42,849 nucleotides of DNA from Chloroflexota bacterium (GTDB taxonomy: Bacteria > Chloroflexota > Dehalococcoidia > Bin125): contig QGNQ01000013.1 of the NCBI GenBank assembly GCA_003228175.2, forward strand, positions 1 to 42,849, read 5' to 3'. The notes under the pieces are model-generated. The model did not search any database. It saw only the letters and a list, made by a program, of their open reading frames with translations, and was not told where the DNA came from. A program made the position numbers and the translations under genes. Numbering within the stretch: position 1 is the first letter of the stretch; every line of letters starts with the position of its first letter. Below are positions 1 through 8,250 of this stretch, in pieces.

Positions 1-340
<340 letters not shown>

Positions 341-386
341 GCTCTTCGGCCTCAGCAGTGTGATGTTCCTCAGATGGTCGGGAATT

Positions 387-414
387 CCTCCGAAGCGGTT
401 CGCCGATTCGGAGG
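387..414 (+). other. Hairpin between 23S rRNA and tRNA-fMet
   Basis: CCTCCGAA (387-394) pairs with TTCGGAGG (407-414), and inside it CGG-TTCG-CCG forms a second 3-bp stem, so the whole is an 11-bp hairpin with one G/A mismatch and a TTCG tetraloop. No T-run follows, so it is more likely an rRNA processing or transcript-structure element than an intrinsic terminator. It occupies the place where a 5S gene would normally be expected; I see no 5S consensus in 341-449. Confidence 0.55.
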
Positions 415-449
415 GCCAACGCGGTCGCCACACACCATTCAGCCATCGG

Positions 450-524
<75 letters not shown>

Positions 525-533
525 AGCACTGAT

Positions 534-569
534 CGAGGGCCCCCCAGCAATGGGGGGCCCTCGTTGTTT
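534..569 (+). terminator. Rho-independent terminator after tRNA-fMet
   Basis: CGAGGGCCCCCC (534-545) and GGGGGGCCCTCG (552-563) form a perfect 12-bp stem with loop AGCAAT, followed by TTGTTT (564-569). It lies 9 bases after the tRNA and would end the rrn/tRNA transcript. It is the first of four tandem copies. Confidence 0.9.
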
Positions 570-690
570 CACGGAAGGGGGCCCCCCAGCAATGGGGGGC
601 CCTCGTTGTTTAACGGGAGGGGGGCCCCCAGCAATGGGGGCGACGTTGTTTAACGGGAGGGGGGCCCGCAGGAATGGGGGGCCCGTTGCT
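534..690 (+). repeat. Tandem array of four terminator-like hairpin units
   Basis: The AGCAAT-type loop recurs at 546, 588, 630 and 670 (last copy AGGAAT), giving spacings of 42, 42 and 40 bp. Units 1 to 3 carry an inverted C-run/G-run stem of 12, 9 and 6 bp followed by TTGTTT; unit 4 is degenerate. The linking text (TTGTTT-CACGG or TTGTTT-AACGGG) also repeats. The copies look like local duplications of the rrn terminator, losing stem length with distance from the tRNA. Confidence 0.85.
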
Positions 691-699
691 TCACGGGAA

Positions 700-1151
700 G
701 GGGTGGCTCGCCCCGTTCGTGGGGGAGGGCGTTGAGGTCGCTCAGTTCGAGGGCGGTCTCGATGCGCTCGAAGAAGACGTCGTGCAGGGCCGGGGCGCGG
801 GTCGACGATGACCAGCGACAGCCAGGCGGTGGCGAGGCGGACGTCGAGTCGACACGGATTAGAGGGGGAGTCGCGGACGCCGCCGGCGAGCAACGGCTGG
901 TGCTAGTGGGTGAGGAGCGCGGCCGTCAGGTGAGCTGCCAGTCGATCAGGACGGGGGCGCCGTTGGCCTGAAACATGACGTGGTCCAGACGGCAGTCGCC
1001 GTGGGGGAGCGCGGCGGGGTGGGTGAGACGCTGGAGCACGTGGTGGTCCGGTGCCAGACGGGCGCCCACCCGGCGCCAGCGAAGCGGGGCCTGGTGGGCC
1101 AAGGCGGCCTCGAAACTGGCGGCGGCGTGATGGATGTGCGCGGTCGGGCGG
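700..1151 (-). pseudogene. Decayed phosphotransferase (APH/EcKinase-type) remnant
   Basis: On the minus strand one frame reads HHAAASFEAALAHQ, then the kinase catalytic block LPHGDCRLDHVMF and the metal-binding block APVLIDWQLT, and meets TGA just after it. A second frame then carries LLAGGV and RLDVRLATAWLSLVIVD, which resembles the helical C-terminal lobe of these kinases. The first frame returns with DVFFERIETALELSDLNALP, a typical tail. The N-terminal lobe is missing: the fragment begins where the trkA-like gene ends. Several frame changes, an in-frame TAG and the missing N-terminus make this a pseudogene. Its 3' end runs into the terminator repeats. Confidence 0.7.
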
Positions 1152-1781
1152 TTAGAGGCCTTGGGCGAGGTCGGCGTCGGAGCCGGCGAAGACGAGGAGG
1201 TCGCTGGGTTGGATCAGTTGGGAGCGGACGGGGTTGAGTTGGACTTCGGGCCCGCGCACGACCATGAGGAGGCGGCGGGTGCCGACTTGGGGGATGTCGT
1301 CGAGGCGCTTGCCTTGGAGGGGTTCGGGCGGGGCGTAGACGCCGATGCCGTAGTCGGTGTTGAGGGTGAGGTAGTCCTGGGCGGTGCGGGCGAGGAGGAG
1401 GTGGGCGAGGCGCTCGCCGCCGTCGGCCTCGGGCTGGACGACGCGATGGACGCCGATAGAGCGGAGGATGGTGGCGTGGCGCTCGCTGCTGGATTTGGCG
1501 AAGACGACGCCGACTTCGAGCGAGATGAGGTTCATGGCACCGAGGACGCTGGCTTCGATTTGGGCGGTGGCGACGACGCCGATGTCCACGCCGGCGAGGC
1601 CGAGTTCGCGCAGGGCGTCGAGGTCGCTGATGTCGGCGGTGGCGGCACGGGAGACGTGGTCGGCCAGGAGTTGCACTTCGGCGGCGTTGTTGTCGATGGC
1701 GAGGACGTCGTGGCCGAGTTCGGCCAGGGTGAGGCAGAGTTGTCGGCCAAAGCGGCCAAGGCCCAGGACGGCGACCTGCAT
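1152..1781 (-). CDS. TrkA/KtrA-type K+ uptake regulatory protein
   Basis: A 209-residue cytoplasmic protein of RCK type. The N-terminal Rossmann fold starts with AVLGLGRFG (residues about 4-12), followed by the acidic end of strand 2 (AIDNN), which fits NAD(H)/nucleotide binding. A TrkA-C domain follows (about 130-209, with GVYAPPEPLQGKRL and LLVFAGSDADL). Length matches single-RCK KtrA/TrkA subunits, which gate a membrane TrkH/KtrB channel; no channel gene is present here. The ATG at 1781 has GGGAG 8 nt upstream, and a -10-like TACCGT lies just before that. It is transcribed away from the neighbouring tRNA-Glu gene and abuts a phosphotransferase remnant at its 3' end. Confidence 0.9.
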   Translation of the reverse strand: MQVAVLGLGRFGRQLCLTLAELGHDVLAIDNNAAEVQLLADHVSRAATADISDLDALRELGLAGVDIGVVATAQIEASVLGAMNLISLEVGVVFAKSSSERHATILRSIGVHRVVQPEADGGERLAHLLLARTAQDYLTLNTDYGIGVYAPPEPLQGKRLDDIPQVGTRRLLMVVRGPEVQLNPVRSQLIQPSDLLVFAGSDADLAQGL

Positions 1782-1904
1782 GGCGTTCTCCCGTGAGGAC
1801 GGTAGCGGATTGGGGGGGTGTGGGCGGGGCTGGCTGTGTTGGCTGGTGTGCGGTGGGCTGTGTCCGCGCGGGGGCGGGGCGGTAGGCTGGGGGCTGGACT
1901 GCGG

Positions 1905-1980
1905 GGCCCTATCGTCTAGAGGCCTAGGACGCCAGCCTTTCAAGCTGGTAGCACGGGTTCGAATCCCGTTGGGGCTACCA
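1905..1980 (+). tRNA. tRNA-Glu (TTC)
   Basis: A 76-nt cloverleaf with CCA encoded. The acceptor stem is GGCCCTA paired to TGGGGCT with G:T wobbles. The anticodon stem is CCAGC/GCTGG with loop CTTTCAA (anticodon TTC at 1939-1941), and the T arm is ACGGG-TTCGAAT-CCCGT. It stands alone, divergent from the trkA-like gene. Confidence 0.96.
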
Positions 1981-2075
1981 CCCCCCGCGTTGTCGCGCCG
2001 GATGCCACCGGTGCGCGCTCAGCAATCACCTCCGGGAACGACCGTTTGGCGTCGGGACGGACGCCTCTCGCGCCT

Positions 2076-2438
2076 ATGAGCTGGGACGCGGGAGTCAAGC
2101 GCGCCGTTCGGTATCTGCCCGTTATCGCGGCCGTGATTGGCGGCGGCGTCGTGGCGCTGACGACGGCGCCTGTCCTCGGGCGCTGCTCCCACTGCGGTTG
2201 GGGATTGCGCTGGGCTCGGCCCGTGAAGACTGAAGTGGCTTCGAGCGCGGAGACGGTGCGCTACCGCTGCTCCTGGCTGCCCTGGGAGCTGGTGGCGACC
2301 CGACTCAGGGCACCCCGCCGAGGACGAAGCCGCGGGATGCGCAGAGTGCGTGTGCCTCGACCTGAATGGTTTCGCCGGCCTTCGTTTTCGCGCCGGCGGC
2401 CCAGCTGTGGGCGCCGTTCGTGCTCGGGTGGGAACTGA
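2076..2438 (+). CDS. Possible small membrane protein with CxxC motif
   Basis: A 120-residue reading frame starts at ATG 2076. It has one plausible membrane helix (YLPVIAAVIGGGVVALTTA, residues about 13-31) and then CSHCGW (about 37-42), a possible zinc- or haem-type CxxC pair. The C-terminal third is arginine-rich and lies antisense to the 3' end of the collagen-like gene on the other strand, so it may not be real. There is no convincing ribosome binding site. I do not recognise the family. The first 80 residues look protein-like; the whole may be an accidental frame in GC-rich DNA. Confidence 0.3.
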   Translation: MSWDAGVKRAVRYLPVIAAVIGGGVVALTTAPVLGRCSHCGWGLRWARPVKTEVASSAETVRYRCSWLPWELVATRLRAPRRGRSRGMRRVRVPRPEWFRRPSFSRRRPSCGRRSCSGGN

Positions 2439-3200
2439 AGATGTGATCAACCGAGAGTGCGGGGCTTGCGGTCACCCCCCCCCCGCCGACGAGCACGGTG
2501 TTCGGCGGGCAGACCGCGATCGCTGAGATGAAATTATTCGTCCCGGTGCTGATCGCGGTGATTCGGACAACGTCCACCAGGGCCGTCGTGAGGAACACGC
2601 TCGCGATGTCGGCGTCTTCGCCCTGGCAGTCCAGGGCGTTGGCGGTGCCGTCGCCGGTGATGTCCTCATTGGGGTCGGGCAGCCCGTTGGCGTTCGAGTC
2701 CCAGCAGGCGCGGCCGGGGAGGCCGGGTTCCCCACGACAGTCGAGGGCGTCCGCGACGCCATCGCCGTTGCGGTCCTCCACCGCCGGGTCGAACACCCCA
2801 TCACCGTTGAGGTCCCAACAGGCCAGCCCGGCGGGGCCATCCGCGCCTTGCTGCGCCGCCCCAATCTGAGTCCACGGACCCGCTGCCCCCGCGCGGAGCC
2901 AGACGACGGCGCCCGGGTCGAGCACACCGAGGGAGTTGAGTAGGTCCGGCGCGCCGCGCGTCCAGGTCGCGGTAACCGAGCGCCAGCGCCAGACACTCAG
3001 CGCGTCGTTCAATGCGTCGTTGAGCGCCTGCTCGACCGGAAGGGCCTCGCCGTTGTAGACGACGTTGTTCCACTCCGCGTCGAGTTGCAACACCACGTCG
3101 GTCTGGGCGTGGGTGGTGGGGCCGCATTGGGCCAGAACATGACGCCGGCGAGCAGGGTCGCGGTGATACCGAGCAAGACGCTGAGCAGGTGAATACGCAT
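2305..3200 (-). pseudogene. Secreted collagen/EF-hand-like surface protein, frameshifted
   Basis: Translation should start at ATG 3200, which has GGAGGA 5 nt upstream, and gives a clear signal peptide (MRIHLLSVLLGITATLLAGV). The body lies in another frame: TDVVLQLDAEWNNVVYNG, a GADGPAGLACWD collagen-like stretch, and DxNGDGxxD calcium-loop repeats (DLNGDGVFDP, DRNGDGVADA, DITGDGTANA). The C-terminal domain contains AVCPPNTVLVGGG and ends near ALCASRGFVLGG. The two frames must join near 3105-3135, at a G/C-run (GGTGGTGGGGCC on the plus strand), by a one-base indel. That could be a real mutation, phase variation or an assembly error. The domain set is typical of secreted surface proteins. No partner genes are evident. 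Confidence 0.65.
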
Positions 3201-3235
3201 GTGATCCTCCGTTGGGCGAGAGTCTACCTGCGGCG

Positions 3236-3528
3236 CGGATCGTGGTTGCGCGCTGGGGGAACTCGGACGGCACGACGAGGAACTCGCTGCCTATGACCGC
3301 TGCCTGGAGTTGCGCCCCGACAGCCCCGACAGCCCCGACACGCACTACAACCGGGGGGGTGCGCTGGCGCAGCTTGGGCGGCGGGATGAGGCGTTCGCGG
3401 CGCTGGGGCGCGCGGTCGAACTTGGGTCGTCGGATGTCGCTCATGCGTGCGGGGACGCGGAGCTGGAGTCGCTGCGGGGGGATGCGCGGTTCGCGGCGCT
3501 GTTCGATTGCGATGCGGTGGAGTCGTAG
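3236..3528 (+). pseudogene. TPR-repeat protein, 3' fragment
   Basis: The frame reads ALGELGRHDEELAAYDRCLELRP, then a second repeat with NRGGALAQLGRRDEAFAALGRAVEL, and ends ...ARFAALFDCDAVES before TAG at 3526. These are two canonical 34-residue tetratricopeptide helix pairs plus a tail. No ATG/GTG with a ribosome binding site precedes them, and the frame runs back into the promoter side of the collagen-like gene. It therefore looks like the 3' remnant of a larger TPR gene whose 5' part was lost. A short protein from TTG 3310 cannot be excluded. Confidence 0.5.
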
Positions 3529-3659
3529 CCAGGCGGGGGCGGGGCGGGAGAGCGAGGCGGCGGGGCGATTCGCGGTGGGGTGGGCGGGCGCGATGGGGGT
3601 GGGGTCGGCTAGCCTGGTTGGGACGGGCGTAGTTCGGACGGGTGGGTGGGGCAGGCGTC

Positions 3660-4706
3660 ATGCGGGTGCACGGGGTGGAGTCGTACGAGGAGAAGCTGGG
3701 CGGACCCGGCCGGGGGTGGGGCGGGCTGACGCGTCGGCGCCTGCTGGGTGCGGGGATGGGGCTGGGGATGGGCATGGCGGGGGCGGGGCTGGTGGTGGCG
3801 CTGGGGCTGTGGGCGGGCGTTTTCAGCAACGGACCGAGCGCGAATGATAGGGACCAGTCGTATGTAGCGGGCTTCGCGGCCGGCGGGGATGCGGCGTTGG
3901 GGGTGCTGCGCGCGGAGCGAGCAGCGGAGGCGGCGGCGGAAGTCGTGGCGGCGGGGGACCCGGTGCAAGAGGCGCTGCGGCCGCAGACGGTGGCGGTGGA
4001 CGCGGCGCGGGATGGTCGGGCGGTGGTGTGCGACACGAGCCGGTGTGAGGATGTGGCGAGCGGGCTCTCGGTGCATGTGATCGCGCTGCAAGGCTGGTTC
4101 GATCCGAGCCGGTCGGGCCGGGTTGCGCCGGTGATCGCGCGGGGCCGGGAGGGGGCGTCGATCGGGGGCGTCAGCGAGGGGGCGGCGGAGGCGAATGAGG
4201 TGGCGCGGCTGTCGAGTTTTGCCTGGTGGGCGGAGGTGTCGGCACGGACGCAGACGGGGCCGGCAACGATCGATCCGGCGACGCCGGTGCAGATCAATGA
4301 CCGCTTGATCTGCGACGAGTTGGGCTGCACGGATATCGAGACGGGGGTGTCGGCGAGCCGCATCCGCATTCAAGGTTGGTTCAATCCAGGCACGAACGAG
4401 GCCCGGATCGGGCGGGGGGCCGAGGCGACGGATACGGCGTCAGTCGGGTTGGTCGGGTTGGGCGCGTCGGGCGGGGCCGACTTCATGGGGCCCGGCGGGG
4501 GCGCTTGGGATCAGGTGGGCGGGGATGCGCTGGCGCGCACGCTGGGGTACGCGTCGGCGGCGGAGATGAACGCGCCGCGGCCGTCGATTATCGGCCCGCC
4601 GGCGGGGGCGACACAGGCACGGGACGGAACGACCTACGGGGAGTACTGCGGCACGGCGAATTGTGCATCGGACGCGGCTGAGTCGGAAGCGGGCGCGTCG
4701 GGCTGA
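3660..4706 (+). CDS. Membrane-anchored protein with duplicated CX4C / GWF(D/N)P modules
   Basis: The predicted product has 348 residues. Residues about 21-50 hold TRRRLLGAGMG followed by a long hydrophobic stretch, so a Tat-like signal or N-terminal anchor places the rest outside the membrane. Two homologous modules follow. The first has VCDTSRCEDVASG and ALQGWFDP (about 120-160); the second has ICDELGCTDIETG and IQGWFNP (about 215-250). Each holds a CX4C pair and the GWF(D/N)P signature. A third CX4C (CGTANC) lies near the C-terminus, where disulfide bonds are plausible. I do not recognise the family. It stands alone; the cupin gene follows after a 132-bp gap containing short repeats. Confidence 0.75.
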   Translation: MRVHGVESYEEKLGGPGRGWGGLTRRRLLGAGMGLGMGMAGAGLVVALGLWAGVFSNGPSANDRDQSYVAGFAAGGDAALGVLRAERAAEAAAEVVAAGDPVQEALRPQTVAVDAARDGRAVVCDTSRCEDVASGLSVHVIALQGWFDPSRSGRVAPVIARGREGASIGGVSEGAAEANEVARLSSFAWWAEVSARTQTGPATIDPATPVQINDRLICDELGCTDIETGVSASRIRIQGWFNPGTNEARIGRGAEATDTASVGLVGLGASGGADFMGPGGGAWDQVGGDALARTLGYASAAEMNAPRPSIIGPPAGATQARDGTTYGEYCGTANCASDAAESEAGASG

Positions 4707-4744
4707 GCTCGCCTGCGCCGGCATCGAGGTGAGATAGCACACAT

Positions 4745-4822
4745 TGGCTGCCAACGGCAGCGCGCCAGAATGGGCTGCCAACGGCGGCGCGCCAGAATGG
4801 TTCGCCGACATGGCCGCCAGAA
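4745..4822 (+). repeat. Short tandem repeat (about 27 bp, two good copies plus one degenerate)
   Basis: GGCTGCCAACGGC followed by (A/G)GCGCGCCAGAA occurs at 4746-4770 and again at 4773-4797. A weaker third copy (TTCGCCGACATGGCCGCCAGAA) ends near 4822. The array lies just upstream of the cupin gene's ribosome binding site, inside its probable leader. Confidence 0.7.
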
Positions 4823-4838
4823 CGCGAGGAGGACGGCG

Positions 4839-5282
4839 ATGACTGCGATTCGCAAGGCAACGATCGTGCGGCCGGAGGATCGGGAGGCGGTCCCGACGGG
4901 GGCGGGCGGGGATATCTACGCGACTCTGGCCAGCGGCGCGGAGACGGACGCGGGGTACTTCCTGACGCATGCCATTGTGCCGCCGGGCGGGGGGCCACCG
5001 GCGCACGTACACACGCGCGAGGAGGAGGCGTTCTATTTAATCCGGGGGGAGCTGGTCTTTCTGGTGGGGGCGGAAGAGGTCCGGGTGGGGGCGGGGAGCT
5101 TCGTGAATGTGCCGAAGGGGTTGAAGCATCGCTTCCGGAACGACGGCGCGGTGGAGGCGGAGCTGCTGTTCTGGTTTGCGCCGGCGGGGATTGAGGGGCT
5201 GTTCCGCGAGTTGGGCGAGACGCCGGAGCGGATTGTGGAGATCGGCGAGAAGTACGGGACGTCGTACTTCTTCGAGGGCTAG
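4839..5282 (+). CDS. Cupin-domain protein
   Basis: A 147-residue single-domain cupin. Cupin motif 1 is PPGGGPPAHVHTREEEAFYLIRG (about 48-70), giving the metal ligands H-x-H...E, and motif 2 is NVPKGLKHRF (about 88-97), giving the last His. The family binds a divalent metal in a beta-barrel and includes quercetin-dioxygenase-like enzymes and non-enzymatic sensors; the substrate cannot be told from sequence. The ATG at 4839 is chosen over an upstream in-frame ATG (4770) because GAGGAGG lies 6 nt before it and the upstream stretch is repeat sequence. Neighbours do not suggest a pathway. Confidence 0.88.
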   Translation: MTAIRKATIVRPEDREAVPTGAGGDIYATLASGAETDAGYFLTHAIVPPGGGPPAHVHTREEEAFYLIRGELVFLVGAEEVRVGAGSFVNVPKGLKHRFRNDGAVEAELLFWFAPAGIEGLFRELGETPERIVEIGEKYGTSYFFEG

Positions 5283-5324
5283 GTCTTGGGGTGGCCGGTG
5301 GTGGTTGGACTACGGGCGAGTGCG

Positions 5325-6424
5325 TTAGGCGGCGGTGGCGCGCAGGAAGCCGTCGGCACGGTCCAGGACGCCGTCCGTGCCGCCGAACCCGATGAGGGCG
5401 GACGAGAGCGGCGCGCTGCCCCAGGCGGCGGGCAGCTCGCCAGCGGCGCCTTCGCCGACGCCGTCCGCGAGGCCGCGCGAGCGGGTGAAGGTGCGGGCGT
5501 GCATCACGAGCTCGGCGACGCCCGGGAGCACGAGGCCGCCGGCGCCCGCGTTGTCGCCGGCGGCCGCGGCCAATGCGACGGCGGGCGGGAGGGCCCAGCG
5601 GTCGGCGATGACGGCGCCGAGGGCGGCATCGGTGAAGCCGAAGACTTCCCGCTCGGCGACGCAGAGGGATTCGCCGCGCTCGCGGCGAGGGCGATGGCGC
5701 GGCGCAGGTCCTGCGGCGCGAGCTGATCGAGCGCCAGCAGGCCAATGTTGTGCAGCAGGCCGGCGGTGAAGGCTTCGTCGCCGGGGTCGCGGCGGGACTC
5801 GGCCAGGAGGCGCGTGAGGACGGCGATGGCGGCGGAGTGACGCCAGAAGATGCGCTCATCCAGGACGTTGCCTTCGCCCAGGGTCTCACGCAGGCAGGCG
5901 CCGAGGGCGGCGGACCGAACGGTCTCCAGGCCCAGCCGAATGACGGCGTCGCGCAGGTTGCGAACGCGCGCGAGAGACGGCTGAAACGCCGAGTTGGCGA
6001 GTCGCAGCATTTTGGCGGCCAGGACGGGATCCTGTTCCAGGATGCCGGTGAGGCGGTGGGAGGAGAAGCCGTCCTGATCCTCGATCGCGAGGAGGCGGGA
6101 GGCGGAATCGTTGAGGGGTTGGAGGTCGTGATCGACGACGCGCCGGAGGAAGATCTCGAGCGGGCTGGTGTGGGGATCGTCGCGGCGGGCAGCCGGTCCA
6201 GCGACCGCGGGGGGGTCGGTGGTCGGGGTGGCGAGGAGGGGGTTCTGGAGGCGCGCGACGGCGATCTGCAGCAGCCGACTGGCAAGCGGGTGGTTCGGGT
6301 GGAGCGCCATGGCGCCGCGGGCGTGCAGGCGCAGGGCGGGCCAATTTCGCTCCGCTGCGGCCGTCCGGGCGTGCGCCAACGAGAGCGACAGTGCGCGTCG
6401 GTTGGGTGTGATCTGTGGGTCCAC
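5325..6424 (-). pseudogene. HDOD-domain signalling protein, single-base frameshift
   Basis: From ATG 6424 the product begins with about 85 variable residues (ALRLHARGAMALHPNHPLAS resembles a TPR-like start). It continues into an HDOD domain: EIFLRRVVDHDLQPL, ILEQDPVLAAKMLRLANSAF, RVRNLRDAVIRLGLETV and EAFTAGLLHNIGLLALD. HDOD proteins are HD-related, usually non-catalytic signalling modules. After RRAIALAA (near 5682) the frame breaks. The rest of the domain continues in the next frame: ESLCVAEREVFGFTDAALGAVIADRW, then AGAGGLVLPGVAELVMHART, ending GFLRATAA at the TAA complementary to 5325-5327. One base is missing within CGCCGCGCTCGCGGCGAGG. The gene may be intact in the organism if this is an assembly error. 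Confidence 0.7.
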
Positions 6425-6602
6425 GGCGCGGCTCCCTGGCTATCGACCTAGCACGATCGTCGGCCGGACTGGGCCATTCGACCTCCGGAAGAGTCCTAGC
6501 GTCGGGTAGGACGAATCCCCATTGGCAACGGTCGTGGGATGTCGCCCGGGCGGCTAGTCTGTGGCCGCCAGCTGGCCCGCAGCGATGATGAGGAGCCGAC
6601 CG

Positions 6603-8054
6603 ATGACCTTTCGCACACCTGAGCAGTACTTGGAGTCCTTGCGCGACGGCCGCCGTGTTTACAGCGGCGGGGAGCTGATTGACGATCTGACGACGCACCC
6701 GCGAACGCGGGCGCGGGCGGCGAAGCAGGCGGACGCGTTCTCAGCCTTCCACGACGAGCGCCGGGAGATCTTCGTGCAGGAGGATCCGGAGACGGGCGAG
6801 GAGGTAGACCGCTTCATGGTTGCGCCGCGCAACGCGGAGGATCTGCTGGCGCGGGCACGGGCGATCGACTTCGGGATGCGCTACGGGGGGCCGTCGTTCG
6901 GGTCGGACGCGATCTTGTCGCTGCGCTGGGTGGCGCCGGAGCTGGCGAAACACAACCCGCAGTACTACGAGAACATTGAGACGGCGTTCCGCGAGGCGCG
7001 GCAGAACAACCACACGATGTCGATCGTGATGTCGGACACGAAGGGGGACCGCTCGCTGCACCCGTCGCAGCAGGGCGATCCGGATCTGTACGTGCGCAAG
7101 GTGGATGAGAACGCGGATGGGATCGTGATTCGGGGGATGAAGGCGCACATCACGGGCGCGGGCTTCGCCGATCAGTTGATCGTGCTGCCGACGAAACGGA
7201 TGCGGGACGACGAGCCGGAATACTCGATCGCGTGCATGGTGCCGCCGAATGCGCCGGGCGTGCGGATGGTGGAGCGCTGGGACTACGACGATGTGTCGCG
7301 GTTCGATCATCCGCTGGCGTATGAGGGGATCGGGGGGGAGTGCTTCGTGTGGTTCGACGATGTGTTCGTACCGCACAACCGGGTGTTTCAGAACGGGGAG
7401 AACGAGCTGGCGGGGCCGATCGCGTACGCGCTGGGGTTGTGGCAGCGCTACAGCGCGATGTGTTACAAGAAGCCGACGCTGGAGATTCTGGCGGGGGCGG
7501 CGGCGCTGGCGGCGGAGTATCTGGGGATTGAGAAGGCGGGGCACATCCAGGACAAGCTGTTCGAGTTCGCGATCACGGCGAGTTCGATCGATGCGTTCAT
7601 TCATGCGGCGGCGGTGTCGTGCGAGGTGCGCGACGGGGTGGCGATCCCGAACGAGACGATCACGAACGTGGGCAAGTACACGTTCGCCAGTAAGTACCAC
7701 GATCTGGTCAAGCATCTGTTGGACATCAGCGGCGCGATCGTTTCGACGGCGCCGATGGAGGCGGACTACCGGCACGAGGATCTGCACGGCGCGTTCGACA
7801 AGTACCTGGCGTCGGGACACGGGGACGACGGCCAGGAGCGGCTGCGGCTGTGGAATCTGATTCGCGACTTGGGAGCGGACGCCATGGGCGGGCACAAGGC
7901 GGTGCTGGCGCTGCACGCGGAGGGGTCGTTGTCGGCGCAGAAGATGATGACGATGCGCGGTTACGACTTTGAGAGCGCGAAGCAGTACGTGCGGGAGCTG
8001 GCGGGGATCACGCCGCCGCTGGGCAAGTACGCGCCGGTGCCGCCCGCGTTGTAG
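6603..8054 (+). CDS. HpaB-family FADH2-dependent monooxygenase (4-hydroxyphenylacetate 3-hydroxylase-like)
   Basis: A 483-residue protein with the full length and order of the HpaB/PvcC/AbfD family. It has the N-terminal helical region (RTPEQYLESLRDGRRVYSGG), a middle beta domain (MSIVMSDTKGDRS, GIVIRGMKAHITGAGFAD, EYSIACMVPPNAPG, WFDDVFVPHNRVF) and a C-terminal four-helix domain (LAAEYLGIEK, NVGKYTFASKYHDLVKHLLDISG). The family uses reduced flavin to hydroxylate phenols, or, in AbfD, FAD plus Fe-S to dehydrate 4-hydroxybutyryl-CoA. I do not see the AbfD cluster cysteines, so a monooxygenase is more likely. No flavin reductase gene is adjacent. The ATG has GAGGAG 7 nt upstream. Confidence 0.85.
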   Translation: MTFRTPEQYLESLRDGRRVYSGGELIDDLTTHPRTRARAAKQADAFSAFHDERREIFVQEDPETGEEVDRFMVAPRNAEDLLARARAIDFGMRYGGPSFGSDAILSLRWVAPELAKHNPQYYENIETAFREARQNNHTMSIVMSDTKGDRSLHPSQQGDPDLYVRKVDENADGIVIRGMKAHITGAGFADQLIVLPTKRMRDDEPEYSIACMVPPNAPGVRMVERWDYDDVSRFDHPLAYEGIGGECFVWFDDVFVPHNRVFQNGENELAGPIAYALGLWQRYSAMCYKKPTLEILAGAAALAAEYLGIEKAGHIQDKLFEFAITASSIDAFIHAAAVSCEVRDGVAIPNETITNVGKYTFASKYHDLVKHLLDISGAIVSTAPMEADYRHEDLHGAFDKYLASGHGDDGQERLRLWNLIRDLGADAMGGHKAVLALHAEGSLSAQKMMTMRGYDFESAKQYVRELAGITPPLGKYAPVPPAL

Positions 8055-8250
8055 GCGCTCCGCCCCAAGGAGGGCGAGGGGCGCGCGGGGCTGGGATTCG
8101 AGCGGATATGCTGCTCGCGGCTCAGGGTGAGCGCGCGGGAGCACGACCCCCAGTCTTCACGCCACCGCGGACCGGGCGTTGGGGCGGGCGAGCCATGAAA
8201 CGCGATTGATTCTCCGGCCGCTTGGCGCGGCCGGGTTAGGACCCTGCATC

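Noticed and set aside
341-449. 5S rRNA gene in the gap after 23S
   Set aside because: The core text of 5S (CCGAAC... and GATGGTA regions) is absent on the plus strand; CCGATGG on the minus strand is too little.
534-690. CRISPR-like array
   Set aside because: The whole 42-bp unit is repeated, with no unique spacers and no cas genes; each unit is a terminator hairpin.
934-945. TGA after IDWQLT in the phosphotransferase relic as a second selenocysteine codon
   Set aside because: No cysteine is expected at that place, the following sequence in frame is not protein-like, and other frame breaks show the gene is decayed.
3224-4373. Long minus-strand reading frames (381 and 254 codons) opposite the CX4C protein gene
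   Set aside because: They are Pro/Arg/His-rich antisense shadows in GC-rich DNA, without motifs or ribosome binding sites.
6741-8144. 467-codon minus-strand frame opposite the HpaB-type gene
   Set aside because: Composition is Arg/His/Pro/Leu-rich with no family signal; the plus strand carries a clear, full-length enzyme.
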